This document shows positions 1 to 11,484 of a stretch of DNA of 27,618 nucleotides, one piece after another. The stretch lies in NCBI GenBank assembly GCA_002081555.1, contig MZNV01001866.1, positions 1 through 27,618 of the forward strand, read 5' to 3'. The notes beneath the pieces were generated by a model, which was not told the origin of the DNA, did no database searches, and worked only from the letters and a program-made list of their open reading frames with translations. The position numbers and the translations under genes were made by a program. This DNA comes from Protostelium mycophagum. Taxonomy: Eukaryota > Evosea > Variosea > Protosteliida > Protosteliaceae. Within the stretch, counting starts at the first letter, position 1; each line of letters starts with the position of its first letter.

Positions 1-1010
1 GGGACAGGCGTCTAATAGAGACATATATTATTACCTTGTGGATGGCTTGAATTGTGGCCCACGGCGAATGGACGGTAGACGATACGGACTTGAAACCTGA
101 AATGAACGTCAGAAAAGATCAAGATGAACCGACGTTGGGTCGGGCGTGATGTTACCTCGAGAAATTACTCGAAGGGTCTTCTTCAAACGGACAGTAGAAT
201 ACGGACCCAAGATCTGGAATAGAGTCAGAAAAGACGAAGATGAACCGACATTAGAGAGGCGTTGTTACCTGTGGACGCTCGAGACGAAGTCTAAGAAGAT
301 ACGTTCGAACGGGCAGTGGAATATGGACCCAAGATCTGGAATAGAGTCAGAATGAAAAAGATACAAATCGTCGATGTTGGTGTGGTGTTATTACCTGTGG
401 ACGCTCGAGACGAAGTCTATAAAGAGACGGCGTGATACGGACCGAAGACCTGAAGAGAAATAAGTAGTCTAAGAAGATACGGCGCGATACGGACCGAAGA
501 TCTGAAAAGAAATTAGTCAGATTGAAGACAGACTATACGATGAAAGAGAGAGGGTGATGATTCGATAAGACGTCTAAGAAATGCTCGAAGGGTCTTCTTC
601 GAACGACATGGAATACGGACCCAAGATCTGGAATAGAGTCAGAATGAAAAAGATATGAACCGACGTTGGCGTGGCGTCGTTACCTGTGGACGCTCGAGAC
701 GAAGTCTAAGAAAATACGGCGCGATACGGACCGAAGATCTGAAAAGAAATAAGTCAGATTGAAAGTCTAAGAAAATACGGTGCGATACGGACCGAAGATC
801 TAAAGATATAAGTCAGATTGAAGACAGACCACACGATGAAAGAGAGACGGCAATGATACAATAAGACGTCTAGTCAGAATGAGAGAGATAAGAACCGACG
901 TTGGCGAGGTCGTTACCTTTGAATGAGAGATATGAACCGACGTTGGCAAGGTGTCGTTACCTGTGGACGCTCAAGACGAGTTTATAAAAGTGGTGATGCT
1001 ATGAAAGAGG
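1..1010. repeat. Degenerate GA-rich tandem/mosaic repeat field
   Basis: Related blocks recur in varying order. One block contains GTGGACGCTCGAGACGAAG (near 271, 397 and 686, with a diverged copy near 962). A second contains CGGACCCAAGATCTGGAATA (near 203, 325 and 615), and a third contains CGGACCGAAGATCTGAAAAG (near 486 and 727, with relatives near 436 and 789). Neighbouring blocks share phrases such as GAACCGACGTTGGC and GTCAGATTGAAGACAGAC. Spacing between copies of the first block is about 126, 289 and 276 bp, so this is a higher-order or shuffled array rather than a clean tandem repeat. The 69-codon open frame at 146-355 reads the same DNA block twice in two different frames, which argues against coding. 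The array continues off the left edge. Subtelomeric or minisatellite DNA is possible, but nothing here proves it. Confidence 0.8.
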
Positions 1011-1729
1011 GGGAGGAAATGAAAGCAGAATCGCAGCCTCTTTTATTTCCACATGATCCTCGAAAAATGGTGGTTGGTCTCATGTCCCAGTACTGATGCA
1101 GATTAATCATCACAACGATAGTACATAGCACAACCTTGGGTTATGGTACCAGATGAATCAGTTCGTTTTGGGTAACAGAAGAACACAACTCAGAGCCACC
1201 TGCTCATTACGTCCTTGATCGACTTCCTCTTTTTCGGGCTTGTGTGATCGCAGATGAGCTCGGTATCACTCTTGTTGTGTACATTCTCTTGCCTCATGTC
1301 GTGGTTGTTCTTGTGGTGCTTTTGAAATTATGTCCCGTGGAGATCGGTTCGGGGTCAATTTTCATCCATTTTTCACCCCATACGTAATTCGATAAACAAT
1401 AGAAAACATCGCATGATGCACCAATATAACCTCATACATACCAAAAACAGCCGTGCAGTATAACCTCATTACTTTGGGAACGTCACCCTTGAATGACACG
1501 AGCACAAGCAAGGAGACGCCGATGGTATTGTGACATCACCAAAGAGTATTTGGAGAATTCAACCAAGAAACATTTTAGGCCTAAACTCACCATGCTCGAA
1601 CAAATCACCATTCACCTTCAGCCGAATTTAATTTGTTATCTTGAACAGAGGGAGTCGTTATGAAAATAAAAAGTGAGTGCTGATGCGTGCAGCAAGATCT
1701 CCAAAAATAACTAGAAAGGGTAAAACGTG
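1011..1729. other. Non-coding stretch, no gene seen
   Basis: About 720 bp between the repeat field and the tRNA gene. No open frame of useful length and no plausible exon chain was found on either strand. It has little resemblance to the repeat blocks on its left. It may contain short regulatory DNA or the 3' flank of the tRNA gene, but I see no specific element. Confidence 0.6.
1722..1725 (-). terminator. Pol III terminator of the minus-strand tRNA-Pro
   Basis: A TTTT run on the minus strand, 4 nt past the discriminator base of the tRNA gene. This is the minimal RNA polymerase III stop signal. Confidence 0.6.
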
Positions 1730-1800
1730 GGGCTCTGTCGGGAATCGAACCCGAGGCACTACCACCCTAAGGTAGTATTTTACCACTGAACTACAGAGCC
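1730..1800 (-). tRNA. tRNA-Pro (anticodon AGG), copy 1
   Basis: Read on the minus strand, the gene folds as a complete cloverleaf. GGCTCTG pairs with CAGAGCC in the acceptor. The anticodon stem CTACC/GGTAG encloses the loop TTAGGGT, so the anticodon is AGG and it reads CCU (with inosine also CCC and CCA). The T stem TCGGG/CCCGA encloses TTCGATT. The discriminator base is C, as in eukaryotic tRNA-Pro, and no CCA is encoded. The internal B box GGTTCGATTCC is canonical. There is no intron. All 70 paired-body positions are identical to the plus-strand copy at 8229, while the flanks differ. Confidence 0.96.
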
Positions 1801-1857
1801 AGATGTTTTTGCGACAACTTAATTACCAAAATATCAATAATTTGTATTCTCTATATT

Positions 1858-4800
1858 TTATTCGTTCAAGTCTTCACTTGCTGCTGAGTACCTCCAAGAT
1901 ACGGATCTCCTCGAGTTTTCGTGTTGCCTCTTCGCCACTAGATATACGGACAAAAAAATCAGGATGATCAATAGCCCTGCCACACCTGCTTATGTTAAAG
2001 AATTCATCTCAGTGTCCACCCACCAACTGCCAACACAATCAATTGCCAGAAGTAGATCCAGTAAAAGGGCGAAGCGTCAGTCGGTGATGTCCAGGAGGAC
2101 CAAGGGGATGTGCTCTCCTTGTCTATGAATCTACAAACGTATCTACAACGAGCCACGTAATTCCTTCCAACGGGAAGACCAGCAAAGGATAACTGCAGCA
2201 TTCAGAAATGGATCGGTTGCGTAGATATTCACCCCAGTCGTGGAACTGTCTAATGACGTATAATTCGTCATGCCGTCCCATAATTGGCATCGGTGGGTTA
2301 GTGCAGCATTGCAAGGACAGGCGTATTCCGCTGGTGAGACCTGGTCAAACGTCACCATTTTCATGGAATTTCGCGGAAATTTCACCTTTATGGTGGCAGT
2401 GGCCTCTAAGGAGTCTATAGATAATGATGGAGGAGATACCACGTTGGTGATCATCCCCGGTATGGTGGTGTTTGCTATTGGGCCATATTCTGTCGACATC
2501 ACTTGGTCTTTGTCCCCATCTTGCATATGATATCTCATGCTGACTTGATAGACTGTACAAGACCTTGATCACGTAAGATGACGTCATCCAAACTCTTTGT
2601 GTTAGAATTTTAATCAAGGTGTGCTCACTTCAAGTTGTCTATATACAGAGTCTCAGAATGTATGTTTGTGAGTATTGATCTCTGATCCTTCTGGTCCTGC
2701 ATCGGGGATATCCTTACTTCTATAGCGTATACTGTCCTGTTACAAGGGGGTTTGATGTCGCCAGCTGCCACGTCATCATCTTACTTTGAAAAAGAATTTT
2801 ACCTGACCAGGAAGTGCTGATGGACTGATGATCTACGGTGCCAATCTTTGGGGCTTTCGGTTCGTACCCGATGGGATCTACGAATACCGGGATATGGGAA
2901 CTCTCCGAGTAGATGAAGGTGCTCTTGTCACCATCCCACACTCCTTTTGTTGCTACGGAGACTCTGTCTCTCGTTATTTCCGAAAAGATATGGTTGTCAT
3001 GACTTCCAGAACACAGCACGATTATTTGTGCCGCAGTCCAAAATTACAAGTTGAGAAATTCCATGGAAAACTCACTGAAAAACAGTACATATGGGAATGG
3101 AGGAGGGGACATGCCACTCGTTACTTTCTGTTTCGACCGGGATGAATCCATCAAGTGAAGTAGTGATCCGGTATCCTGTTATCGTGGTATTGCACGTCTT
3201 CATCGGTGCTATTTTTAGATCAGTACTCTACATCGATGTAGATGATGGGAAATCGATTATAAATTGAAGAGAAATGAAATGATTTCAAGTATTTGTACCC
3301 GTCCATGTGATGGCCTGACTTTTTGGGTGAACTGTTCCAGGTGGATCCGGCTTCTACAACGATCAATATTCTCATATTTATATTTATTTATATCTATCTC
3401 TATATGACACGCCAAGCGCTTTGCAGCAAATTCTACAGTATAAAATTTCATTGAAGATCTAAAAATAGAACAAGACGAAATCTACCGCTGGAGGAGTGGT
3501 ATTTGCGTGAACATCGGTGGGTGAAGATGGAGGTGCGGGTTTATCTGCAACATTTTATTTTCCCGCCAAAAATATTCTCAACTTTACAAAAGATAACAGG
3601 TTGTAAAATGATGACTCATGTATTGGTGAAACTTCTCTGAAAATTCGGGAAATATCTCACCTATGATGATGCCCCACTGATTCGATTGTGTCATAGATCT
3701 TGCATCAAGACATTCAGAGGGCCAAGGTCCGACAATCTCAAAGTTAACCTCGATGGGGCTCTACAACGATGTCAATATTCATAATTCATTGACTATCTAC
3801 AACAAGACGACCCACCATTGATCCCTCTATCAGGGGGTAGAACTGTGCAAGAGCCGGTGCAACTGGTTGTGATTTAATTGTCAGTCTTCCTTCAAATTTC
3901 ACAGCTTCTGCTTTCAATTTTCCCGACGCATTCCCAGAAATTTGAGTGATTAATCTGCTCCCTTGTGCAAAATGAATCTTCAATGGGTCGTAATTCTGTG
4001 TAGATTGCTCCAGATTCATGACATCTCCATTCTCCAATAAGATCTGTATGATGACGTCATCATGTGTCATCGATCATTTGTGGGAGATTTGTGGTCAATG
4101 AAATCGTGTCGCCCACCTGTCCGGTGCTATTTTTAGATAAGGGGTGGGCGGGATCTAATTGTAAAGTGGTATTGTGGAGCCTCAAATCGACCGTGTTGTC
4201 AATTGCCACGTCACCAGATATGGTGAGTATGTTGGTGTACATATTCAGAACAGGATCTCCTGATCTATTTAATCTTCTCATGGTTTTTCGTCTTGACAAG
4301 AAGATTTTCTCTTGCGAGTCTACAACCTGCCAAAAAGATATACCCACCTCTTATTTGACCGCCCAAAAGGATTGAATTGACAGATATCATACTAATCGTA
4401 GAGGTGAGCAGACTGAGTCCTCTACTCTTTGGTTCACTTGCTTTGTCTACAACGAGGTGAGATGAATTGTTGGTAGCGAAGTTTACCTGAAATCTCGCCG
4501 TTCAATGTGATGGCAGGTGTCTGTTGTTTGGGTGTTCCAGCAGCATTTATTCTGTTCCCATTAAATAAATATTCTTGACGATCTACAACCAGACATATTG
4601 TAGGTGTTATTACAGAAATTGAATTGTCCTCACTCTTCTGCACTAAACAAATGATCTTGTAGAAAGAGATTACTTACGTGAGTATGGATCCTTGAGGAAC
4701 GCGGATTTCTGTCGCTTTTTCCGAGAGAAAATTCACTAAGTCCCACTGGCTGAGAAAAAATCAATTTGATTATCTTCATAACTTTTCCAATAATTTTCTC

Positions 4801-6498
4801 AAACAACATGTCAAGATATCTCAATTACGACTCACTGGGATCCTATGACAGCTATCTCCGCCTTGTTTCTGACGTTAAGTGTCGTCCGCTGACGTCCCTT
4901 TTTCAGAAAAGAATTGTCCAGAATGACGTGTTGTGACGTCATCATAGACTTGTTTACAGTGCGACCAGAAAATGTGATCTGACACTATGTGTTTTCAGGA
5001 TCTACAATGATGTCTACAACTGTATTTTAAACAGAGGAAATTAAATAAAAATACGAGATGAAAATTCCCCACGTTGGCACAGTCCACAAGGCTTCCAGAA
5101 TGGTGCGAAGTATCGTATTCAAAATGTAAATTCATTTTTTCTGACTTGATGTAGGACTCCGAACCAGCCTCCAAATGGCAAGGGAAAATCCAGGTGGAGG
5201 AATTTTGACTCTTGATTTGAAGTGTGCCATTGTTTTCTATCCGTGCACTTCCCGTCTCTGTAATTACGGGTTGTGACCCGGAGACCTGTTCATGGAATCA
5301 GATTTTATTAAATTTTTTTCTTGTAATTTGCATGTTTTATTCTAAACTTGAATTGGAATATACACTCACTATGACATCCCAAAGACCATTATTCGTCAAT
5401 TTTCCTTCCATCTACAACGAGTCAATATGATTCTCCCGCTGATTTTTGCTCTCTTCACCTTGGAAACGTCTTTGAAAGACCACTGCATTCTCCCATAATT
5501 GAATATCTCAGATCGGCTGTCTACAATCCAACTTGTGCCCCACTGGGACTCACTTGCGTTATGAAAAGTCATGTGGACTCCGAGAAGTTGCGCGTCGTTA
5601 AAGAAGGTGGAACAATTGTGAAAATCTGCCTGAGAATTCCGAGTCAGAAATGACGTCATGGAGGGTGATAGTTGGCTCTGACCATTGCGAGTTCCTCTCG
5701 CGATTTTGTTTAATTTGATTTATTTTGCGAATATTTTCTTCTTGGCTGAAGATGTGTTGTAAGAATAAAAGGCCTTCGCGTCGTTGCAGCCTTTCGGTTT
5801 GATGCATGATCATAACGGGATCTGAATGAAAATAATGAAATGGACATGAGATGTCACATATGAGATGGATGTACGTGCCACAATAAAATTCATCTCTGAA
5901 AATGAAGGAGGAGCATACCATTAGAAGTGTCTTCTTGGGACCAGACAAAATACTTCCCGTCTCAAAAATCATCTTTGAGAGACCTTCCACATTCAATCTG
6001 TTCGAAATGACCAGAGAGGTTCCCTTCACATTAATGACAGATTCACTGTTCCTGTTGGTACTACAATGTCATGTTTTACGTACCTTCTGAGGTCTAAAGA
6101 CTTGATTCCGACGTTCTTAGACACGACTATCTTTCCATCTTCTACGATCACATCATCTTGTGAATTAGGCACCCTTCCACACGACCAACAGGCTACAGTA
6201 TCAAATGGTTTCTGTGAGCAATCAACTATTTGAGACCAGTGGCAAGGTCCCTGTGTTCGATCAGCCTTGATTAAAAATGTATACCCAAAAAACATCGGTG
6301 TTTTCAAATACACACCGAGGGGGCAGAACTATGTGTGGTTGTGGTTGTGGAACTGTTTGTCTTTGTCCCTGTGACTGTAGTTGAAGAGGATGAAAAAGAC
6401 GAAGATGTGTGCGTCGATGTTGCTGCTGAAGTTCCAATCACAACTGCGGGCGTGATCACCAGGAGCACATTAAGAAGTAAAGACAGCCGCCCCATCAT
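1858..6498 (-). CDS. Large type I membrane protein: signal peptide, beta-rich repeats, three FN3-like domains, one TM helix
   Basis: A gene of many exons. The start MMGRLSLLLNVLLVITPAVV (6498) is a clear signal peptide, followed by a Ser/Thr-rich, probably O-glycosylated linker. The next exon is Cys-rich, with WSQIVDCSQ and ACWSCGRVP. Several exons then carry short beta-strand-like units such as NILTISGDVAIDNTVDLRLH, GSARIENNGTLQIK and EGKLTNNGLWDV, suggestive of a beta-solenoid. The membrane-proximal part has three FN3-like segments, recognised by PDPPGTVHPKSQAITW, PKAPKIGTVDHQSISTSW and SPPSLSIDSLEATATIKVKF. The last exons give a TM helix (LAVGVAGLLIILIFLSVYLV) and a tail of about 25 residues ending in EDLNE. 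Its role is probably adhesion or surface recognition, by inference from architecture only. The stop TAA lies inside AATAAA. An in-frame ATG at 6678 exists, but it overlaps CK2 exon 1 on the other strand, so the later start is preferred. Some mid-gene exon joins are unresolved. Confidence 0.72.
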
Positions 6499-6627
6499 GT
6501 TCCATAACATCGTGTTGCCACCAGGCGAAAAATTCGTGAGAGAAAAGTTGGTTCTCCCTTCAGGTTTGACCGAAAAATTTGGGCAAACCAAGCCATCCGT
6601 TTGTCCGATCTCATCTCGGATACAAAG
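6499..6627. promoter_or_regulatory. Short bidirectional promoter gap
   Basis: Only 129 bp separate the start codons of the surface-protein gene (-) and the CK2 gene (+). Both promoters and both 5' UTRs must fit here or overlap the genes. No TATA box or other specific factor site stands out. Confidence 0.4.
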
Positions 6628-8115
6628 ATGATGAACGTGGACCAGAAAGATCCACCAAAGAATATATCTAGATGTCATGCCTTTGTGAACACAAACAGAC
6701 CATCGGAGTACTGGAACTATGAGGAATTGGCGATATCGTGGGGGTATAATAGGTTATAAGCTCAACGGCTTGGCTTATGAGCCGCAGGAACCAAGAGGAG
6801 TATGAAGTCTACAAGAAGGTTGGCAGAGGAAAATACAGTGAGGTATTCGAAGGAACACATGTATTAAGCGGAGAGAAGTGTGTCATCAAAGTTCTAAAGC
6901 CCGTAAAAAAGAAGAAGATACGAAGAGAGATCTCTATCCTTCAGAATCTGTGCGGAGGAATCAATATCATCCAACTGTATGACATAGTGAGAGATCCTGG
7001 CACAAAGATACATAGTTTGGTTTTTGAGCATGTAAACAATCAAGATTTCAAGACCCTGTACCCCACTTTGAGCGATTTCGATCTTCGGTACTATATTTAT
7101 GAACTTTTGAAGGTAAGATCGTTTTATGAGATTCATTTTACAACCTCCTTGGATCTTCAAAGCGAATACTCCATTTGATTATTTTTGAATGAAACACCTT
7201 TTCGATCTCACTCTGAAAAATTACAGGCCCTTAATTTCGCGCACGCTAATGGTAATGTGTCCTCAGAAATTACATGTTTTTGCATGTTTCATCTCGGCTT
7301 CATCCAACTGGAGAACGTATCGGCAGCTCTGTTGCGGAACGAATAGAATAGAAGCTGTGTTTAGCGTCCAGAACAAGGTCTCAATTCTAATCTTTACATA
7401 GGTGTCATGCATCGAGATGTGAAGCCTCATAATGTCATGATCGACCCCATCAAGAGGCAGTTACGCCTGATCGACTGGGGTTTAGCAGAATACTACCACC
7501 CTGGTATGGAGTACAACGTCAGAGTGGCCTCTAGATACTTTAAAGGTCCAGAATTACTCATTGATCTCAAAGACTACGATTACTCATTGGACATGTGGTC
7601 TCTCGGTTGCATGTTGGCGGGGATGGTGAGGTTACCCGTTGTAGATGTACAGAACTGAAAAATTTCTAGATCTTTCGCAGAGAGCCTTTTTTCCACGGAC
7701 AAGACAACCAAGATCAATTGGTGAAGATTGCCAAAGTTTTGGGCACCGACGAGTTGAATTTATATATGAACAAGTACGGTATCACGCTGGAGACGTCTTT
7801 CATGCTCAGCATCGGAAAGTGAGTGATTTTTTCGCCGTTAATCATTATCACCTCGTTGTGAGGATCTTTCCTCTCAGAAAAATTCTTTGCATGTTGTAGA
7901 TCCTGATCAAAATGAATTAAAAGGGAAATGATATTGAACAAATTAGACATGCAAGAAAACCGTGGAAAAAGTTTGTCAACAACGACAACCGGCATTTAGC
8001 TTTGCCAGACGCCATCGACTTCTTAGACAAGCTATTGCAGTATGATCACGCAACCCGTCTTACCACAACTGAGGCCATGTCACATCCCTATTTTGATGTC
8101 CTTGGCAATAAATGA
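6628..8115 (+). CDS. CK2 alpha: Casein kinase 2 catalytic (alpha) subunit, six exons
   Basis: Ser/Thr kinase of the CK2 holoenzyme, acting in nucleus and cytosol on acidic sites. My exon model is 6628-6743, 6788-7112, 7227-7251, 7402-7625, 7670-7818 and 7947-8115, a clean 336 codons (335 aa, normal for the family). The first exon encodes the family N-terminal segment [19 protein letters not shown], so the ATG at 6777 lies inside an intron and is not the start. Hallmarks are the glycine loop [11 protein letters not shown], the basic stretch [12 protein letters not shown], the catalytic loop HRDVKPHN, the CK2-specific DWG in place of DFG ([13 protein letters not shown]), the activation/APE-like region [11 protein letters not shown], and the C-lobe ending [11 protein letters not shown]...HPYF. 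Exon 3 is only 25 nt. The last intron's acceptor was chosen as the AG at 7945-7946 because it restores IGKHARKPW, matching family GRHSRKRW. AATAAA forms the last two sense codons, directly before TGA. Confidence 0.95.
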
Positions 8116-8228
8116 TGCACTTGACGCCCAAGTATTTCGCTAGAGTATGGCTCTGTACAGAGGTGAGATGTATGCCTGCAAGATGCATTGGGCGTTTATT
8201 TGATGAGTGGTAAGAAATGCAATCATCT

Positions 8229-8299
8229 GGCTCTGTAGTTCAGTGGTAAAATACTACCTTAGGGTGGTAGTGCCTCGGGTTCGATTCCCGACAGAGCCC
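8229..8299 (+). tRNA. tRNA-Pro (anticodon AGG), copy 2
   Basis: Identical in all 70 body positions to the minus-strand gene at 1730-1800: same acceptor, D arm, AGG anticodon, T arm and C discriminator. It sits between CK2 and ARF, in the same direction as both. The two copies form an inverted pair about 6.4 kb apart. The flanks are unrelated beyond a few bases, so the identity reflects either gene conversion or purifying selection on the tRNA itself. Confidence 0.96.
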
Positions 8300-8303
8300 C
8301 ATA

Positions 8304-8307
8304 TTTT
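8304..8307 (+). terminator. Pol III terminator of the plus-strand tRNA-Pro
   Basis: A TTTT run 4 nt after the discriminator base, at the same distance as for the other copy. Confidence 0.6.
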
Positions 8308-8421
8308 GTTGAATAACTCAACTTTTGTCCTGTGCCACGTTGGCCGACCACGTCGCTTTTTTTCACCGAAGGGCTACGTCGCCTGCAACTTTTTATTCAC
8401 TTTCCCTCATAAAAATAATAA

Positions 8422-9066
<645 letters not shown>

Positions 9067-9246
9067 ATTAAAACTTGTTTCGCATTTGTCCTCCATTGAA
9101 CTGCAAACCAGCAGAAATCTGGCAGCATTTTGGAGTGTATCTTTGCATCATTTGAGCATTTCGCTGAAAAAATAGTTTATACATTTTATTTGTTCACCCT
9201 CTCCATTTTCTTGTGTGCTTGTCCATGAAGTGGGACCAATCGCCCT

Positions 9247-11484
9247 TCACCAAAGAATCACATTCTTCCTGCCAAATCTCAATGAATAGTCAATTAAAGT
9301 CGAAGATCTGACCTTTGTGTATCTGCTGCTCCAGTCTGGAAATATACTGGAATAATCTGGAATTATCAATTGGAAAAATCGAGGAGGTATGAAATTACCT
9401 GCGTCTAGACGGTCCCAATTTTCGTAGATGGGTTGCATTTTGTCAACATTAAAACGATACCCCAAAAACTGTCTCCACTGAGGAATTTGCACTCTATTCC
9501 TGACGCTGAATTCGTACCTGGTGACGTCATAAGAAACCAAGTTGATTAATATACTCACAGTGTCATATTCTGGGTATTTTGTACGATAAAGGGGGTAAGA
9601 GATGGCGGGAAGTTAAGACCACTCTGATTGAATGAAGAGCTCCATAATTTGGTCAGTATACTGCATGAGGTCATCGCTTATTCATCAGGTCGTCATGACA
9701 CCCACTTGATGATGTCATCGTTGTAGTCGGCAAAAGGGCTGATCGAGGCGAGTTGTACAATTTGTTGGTGGGAGGGGAAAGCGTCAATATAAACACCTTC
9801 TACAACGTGCCAAAATAAATCTGAGACAATCATCTGAGTGAGTGATTCTCTCAGCGTAATATTCTTGGAAATTTCCTCCTTTGTAAAAGATGAGATCTAA
9901 AGAATTCAGCGAATTCTAGGCTATGGAAAAACGAAAGAAACTTCTTACCGACTTTATCACATCACGTGACAGAAATTTCAATAACTTTTCGGGGTTTAGA
10001 GAGTCTGGGTACGATATTTGTGCCTCGGTCAGGTTTCCCGCCCTTTTGCCAAATTCGACATTCAAAAAAGGATTCGCTTTGACCAATTGTGCTTGTGATG
10101 TTGACAGAAGGATGGTGTAGTTATTCTCTGCATTTCCATATCTTGTTGTTGGTTATCTCAACACATCTCAATTCATTAGTATGTCATACCTCATTTCCTT
10201 GGATCTAAACATTTGCCTCACATTCTTACCGGACGACAGACTTGTCCAAATGTCGACAAGTGCGGCTTATTTGAATGAGAATCGTTACATTCCGATATAA
10301 CTCACGTGCTGTCATATTTGGGGCGGGGCGAGGGTCTTGTTTGTGGATGGATATGTGACTTGTTGCTCTGGGTTACATGAATAATATGTCATAATCGTCT
10401 CTACATTAATAAAATACGCTATAAACACTTATAGAATATGTTAAAAATCCACCTTCTTACCGCCTCTGCATACTTTTCTAGGAAATCTCCAAGTACTGAC
10501 TTTGTGGGGTCATTGGGTTGTAGAATTCGCGCACATTTTGCACCAACACTGAGCATGTCATTTGACAAGAGTTGCGAATCATGTTGATACTTACGGTTGT
10601 AGATGGTCAATCAGTGCCCAACTCTTCTGTACATCAACCCATTCCTTGCTTGCGGTAAACTTAGAGGGGGAGGTGGACAGATATAGAGATCTGTAATCTG
10701 TGGGATCCTCGATTTGCTACCACATGTCAGTTTCTTCAAATATCTCAACTGTCGAATTCAAACGATCGACAAGAATAAATCGATGATGTCAGGCTTACAT
10801 CCAATGATATCCTATATTTATCAGGTGCCCCGGGGCCAGCCATGACCCTTCGTGATAATTTAGCGTTGTAGATGACCCTGTAGCTTTCATACAGCTCATC
10901 AATAAAAGCAGATATCCTTCCAAGAGCGGCCTCCTCTTCGAAATTGGGGATCTTGCGGAAGCACTGTTGTGACCTCAGATGACAACTTCACTTGTGCCTG
11001 TACAACAACTGCATGGTTTACTCACGATAAGCGCCCAGAAACGGTTGTACGTGAGCGCCCCTCTCGGAACAACTATAACTGTAGGCCACAATACCTCCCT
11101 CAAAGAGGCCCCCAAATAATACCGGTTGCTTTTGTCATCGGTCATCTGCAGGCCGTTCTCGTATGTTCCAACTGCTTGGTCAATCTGATTTTGATCTATG
11201 AAGCCTTGGCTATCCCAAAGTAGTTGTTCGTTAATCGGACCCCAGTGGTATATGTAATTGTCGAAAATCTGGAGCGTCAAAAAGCCACCCGCCGAAGAAG
11301 ACTTACGTATTTGATCAAGCCTCCTTCAAAGACTTTCAATTCTGTACTGCTGACGTTCCATGTTTTTGTGACAACAATGGTCTGTATGTATCCTTCAGAC
11401 AAAATCAAAGATCAATCAGATCACCTCTGACAACGACAAGTGACAAAGTGCAAAGAGGATGAATATGATTCCACCTCTCATCAT
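9247..11484 (-). CDS. Secreted protein of unrecognised family, about 517 aa, about 12 exons
   Basis: The start MMRGGIIFILFALCHLSLSE (11484) is a strong signal peptide, followed at once by an intron. Joined exons read, in order: TIVVTKTWNVSSTELKVFEG, a Tyr/Trp-rich exon (IFDNYIYHWGPINEQLLWDS through RGALTYNRFWALI), an alpha-helical exon (FEEEAALGRISAFIDELYES), QIEDPTDYRSLYLSTSPSKF, VGAKCARILQPNDPTKSVLG, YTILLSTSQAQLVKANPF, ISSFTKEEISKNITLRESL, NILTKLWSSSFNQSGLNFPP, QIPQWRQFLGYRFNVDKMQP and finally VYFQTGAADTQRKNVILW before the TGA. Several N-glycosylation sequons fit an exported protein. There is no C-terminal membrane helix. I cannot assign a family; a lysosomal or secreted hydrolase is possible but not supported by any catalytic motif I can name. 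Exon joins between about 10140 and 10460 (a 36-nt exon and an 8-nt exon) are tentative. No AATAAA lies at the stop; one lies about 65 nt downstream. Confidence 0.65.

Noticed and set aside
1-1010. CRISPR-like or coding interpretation of the repeat field
   Set aside because: Repeats are diverged, of unequal spacing, without regular spacers, and the genome is eukaryotic. The open frame present repeats the same DNA in different frames.
2828-3145. 105-codon plus-strand open frame
   Set aside because: It lies opposite FN3-coding exons of the surface-protein gene that splice in frame; it is an antisense shadow.
5598-6029. A 143-codon minus-strand open frame read straight through as one exon
   Set aside because: Its middle is better explained as a long intron of about 290 nt: the donor after GPKKTLLM (GTATGC) joins in phase to an acceptor before ADFHNCSTFFNDAQ. 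The skipped part has Lys/Asn/Gln-rich, low-quality protein.
6777-7178. ATG at 6777 as the CK2 start, with the frame ending at 7178
   Set aside because: The conserved N-terminal exon at 6628-6743 splices at 6744-6787, so that ATG is intronic. The frame past 7112 is also intron.
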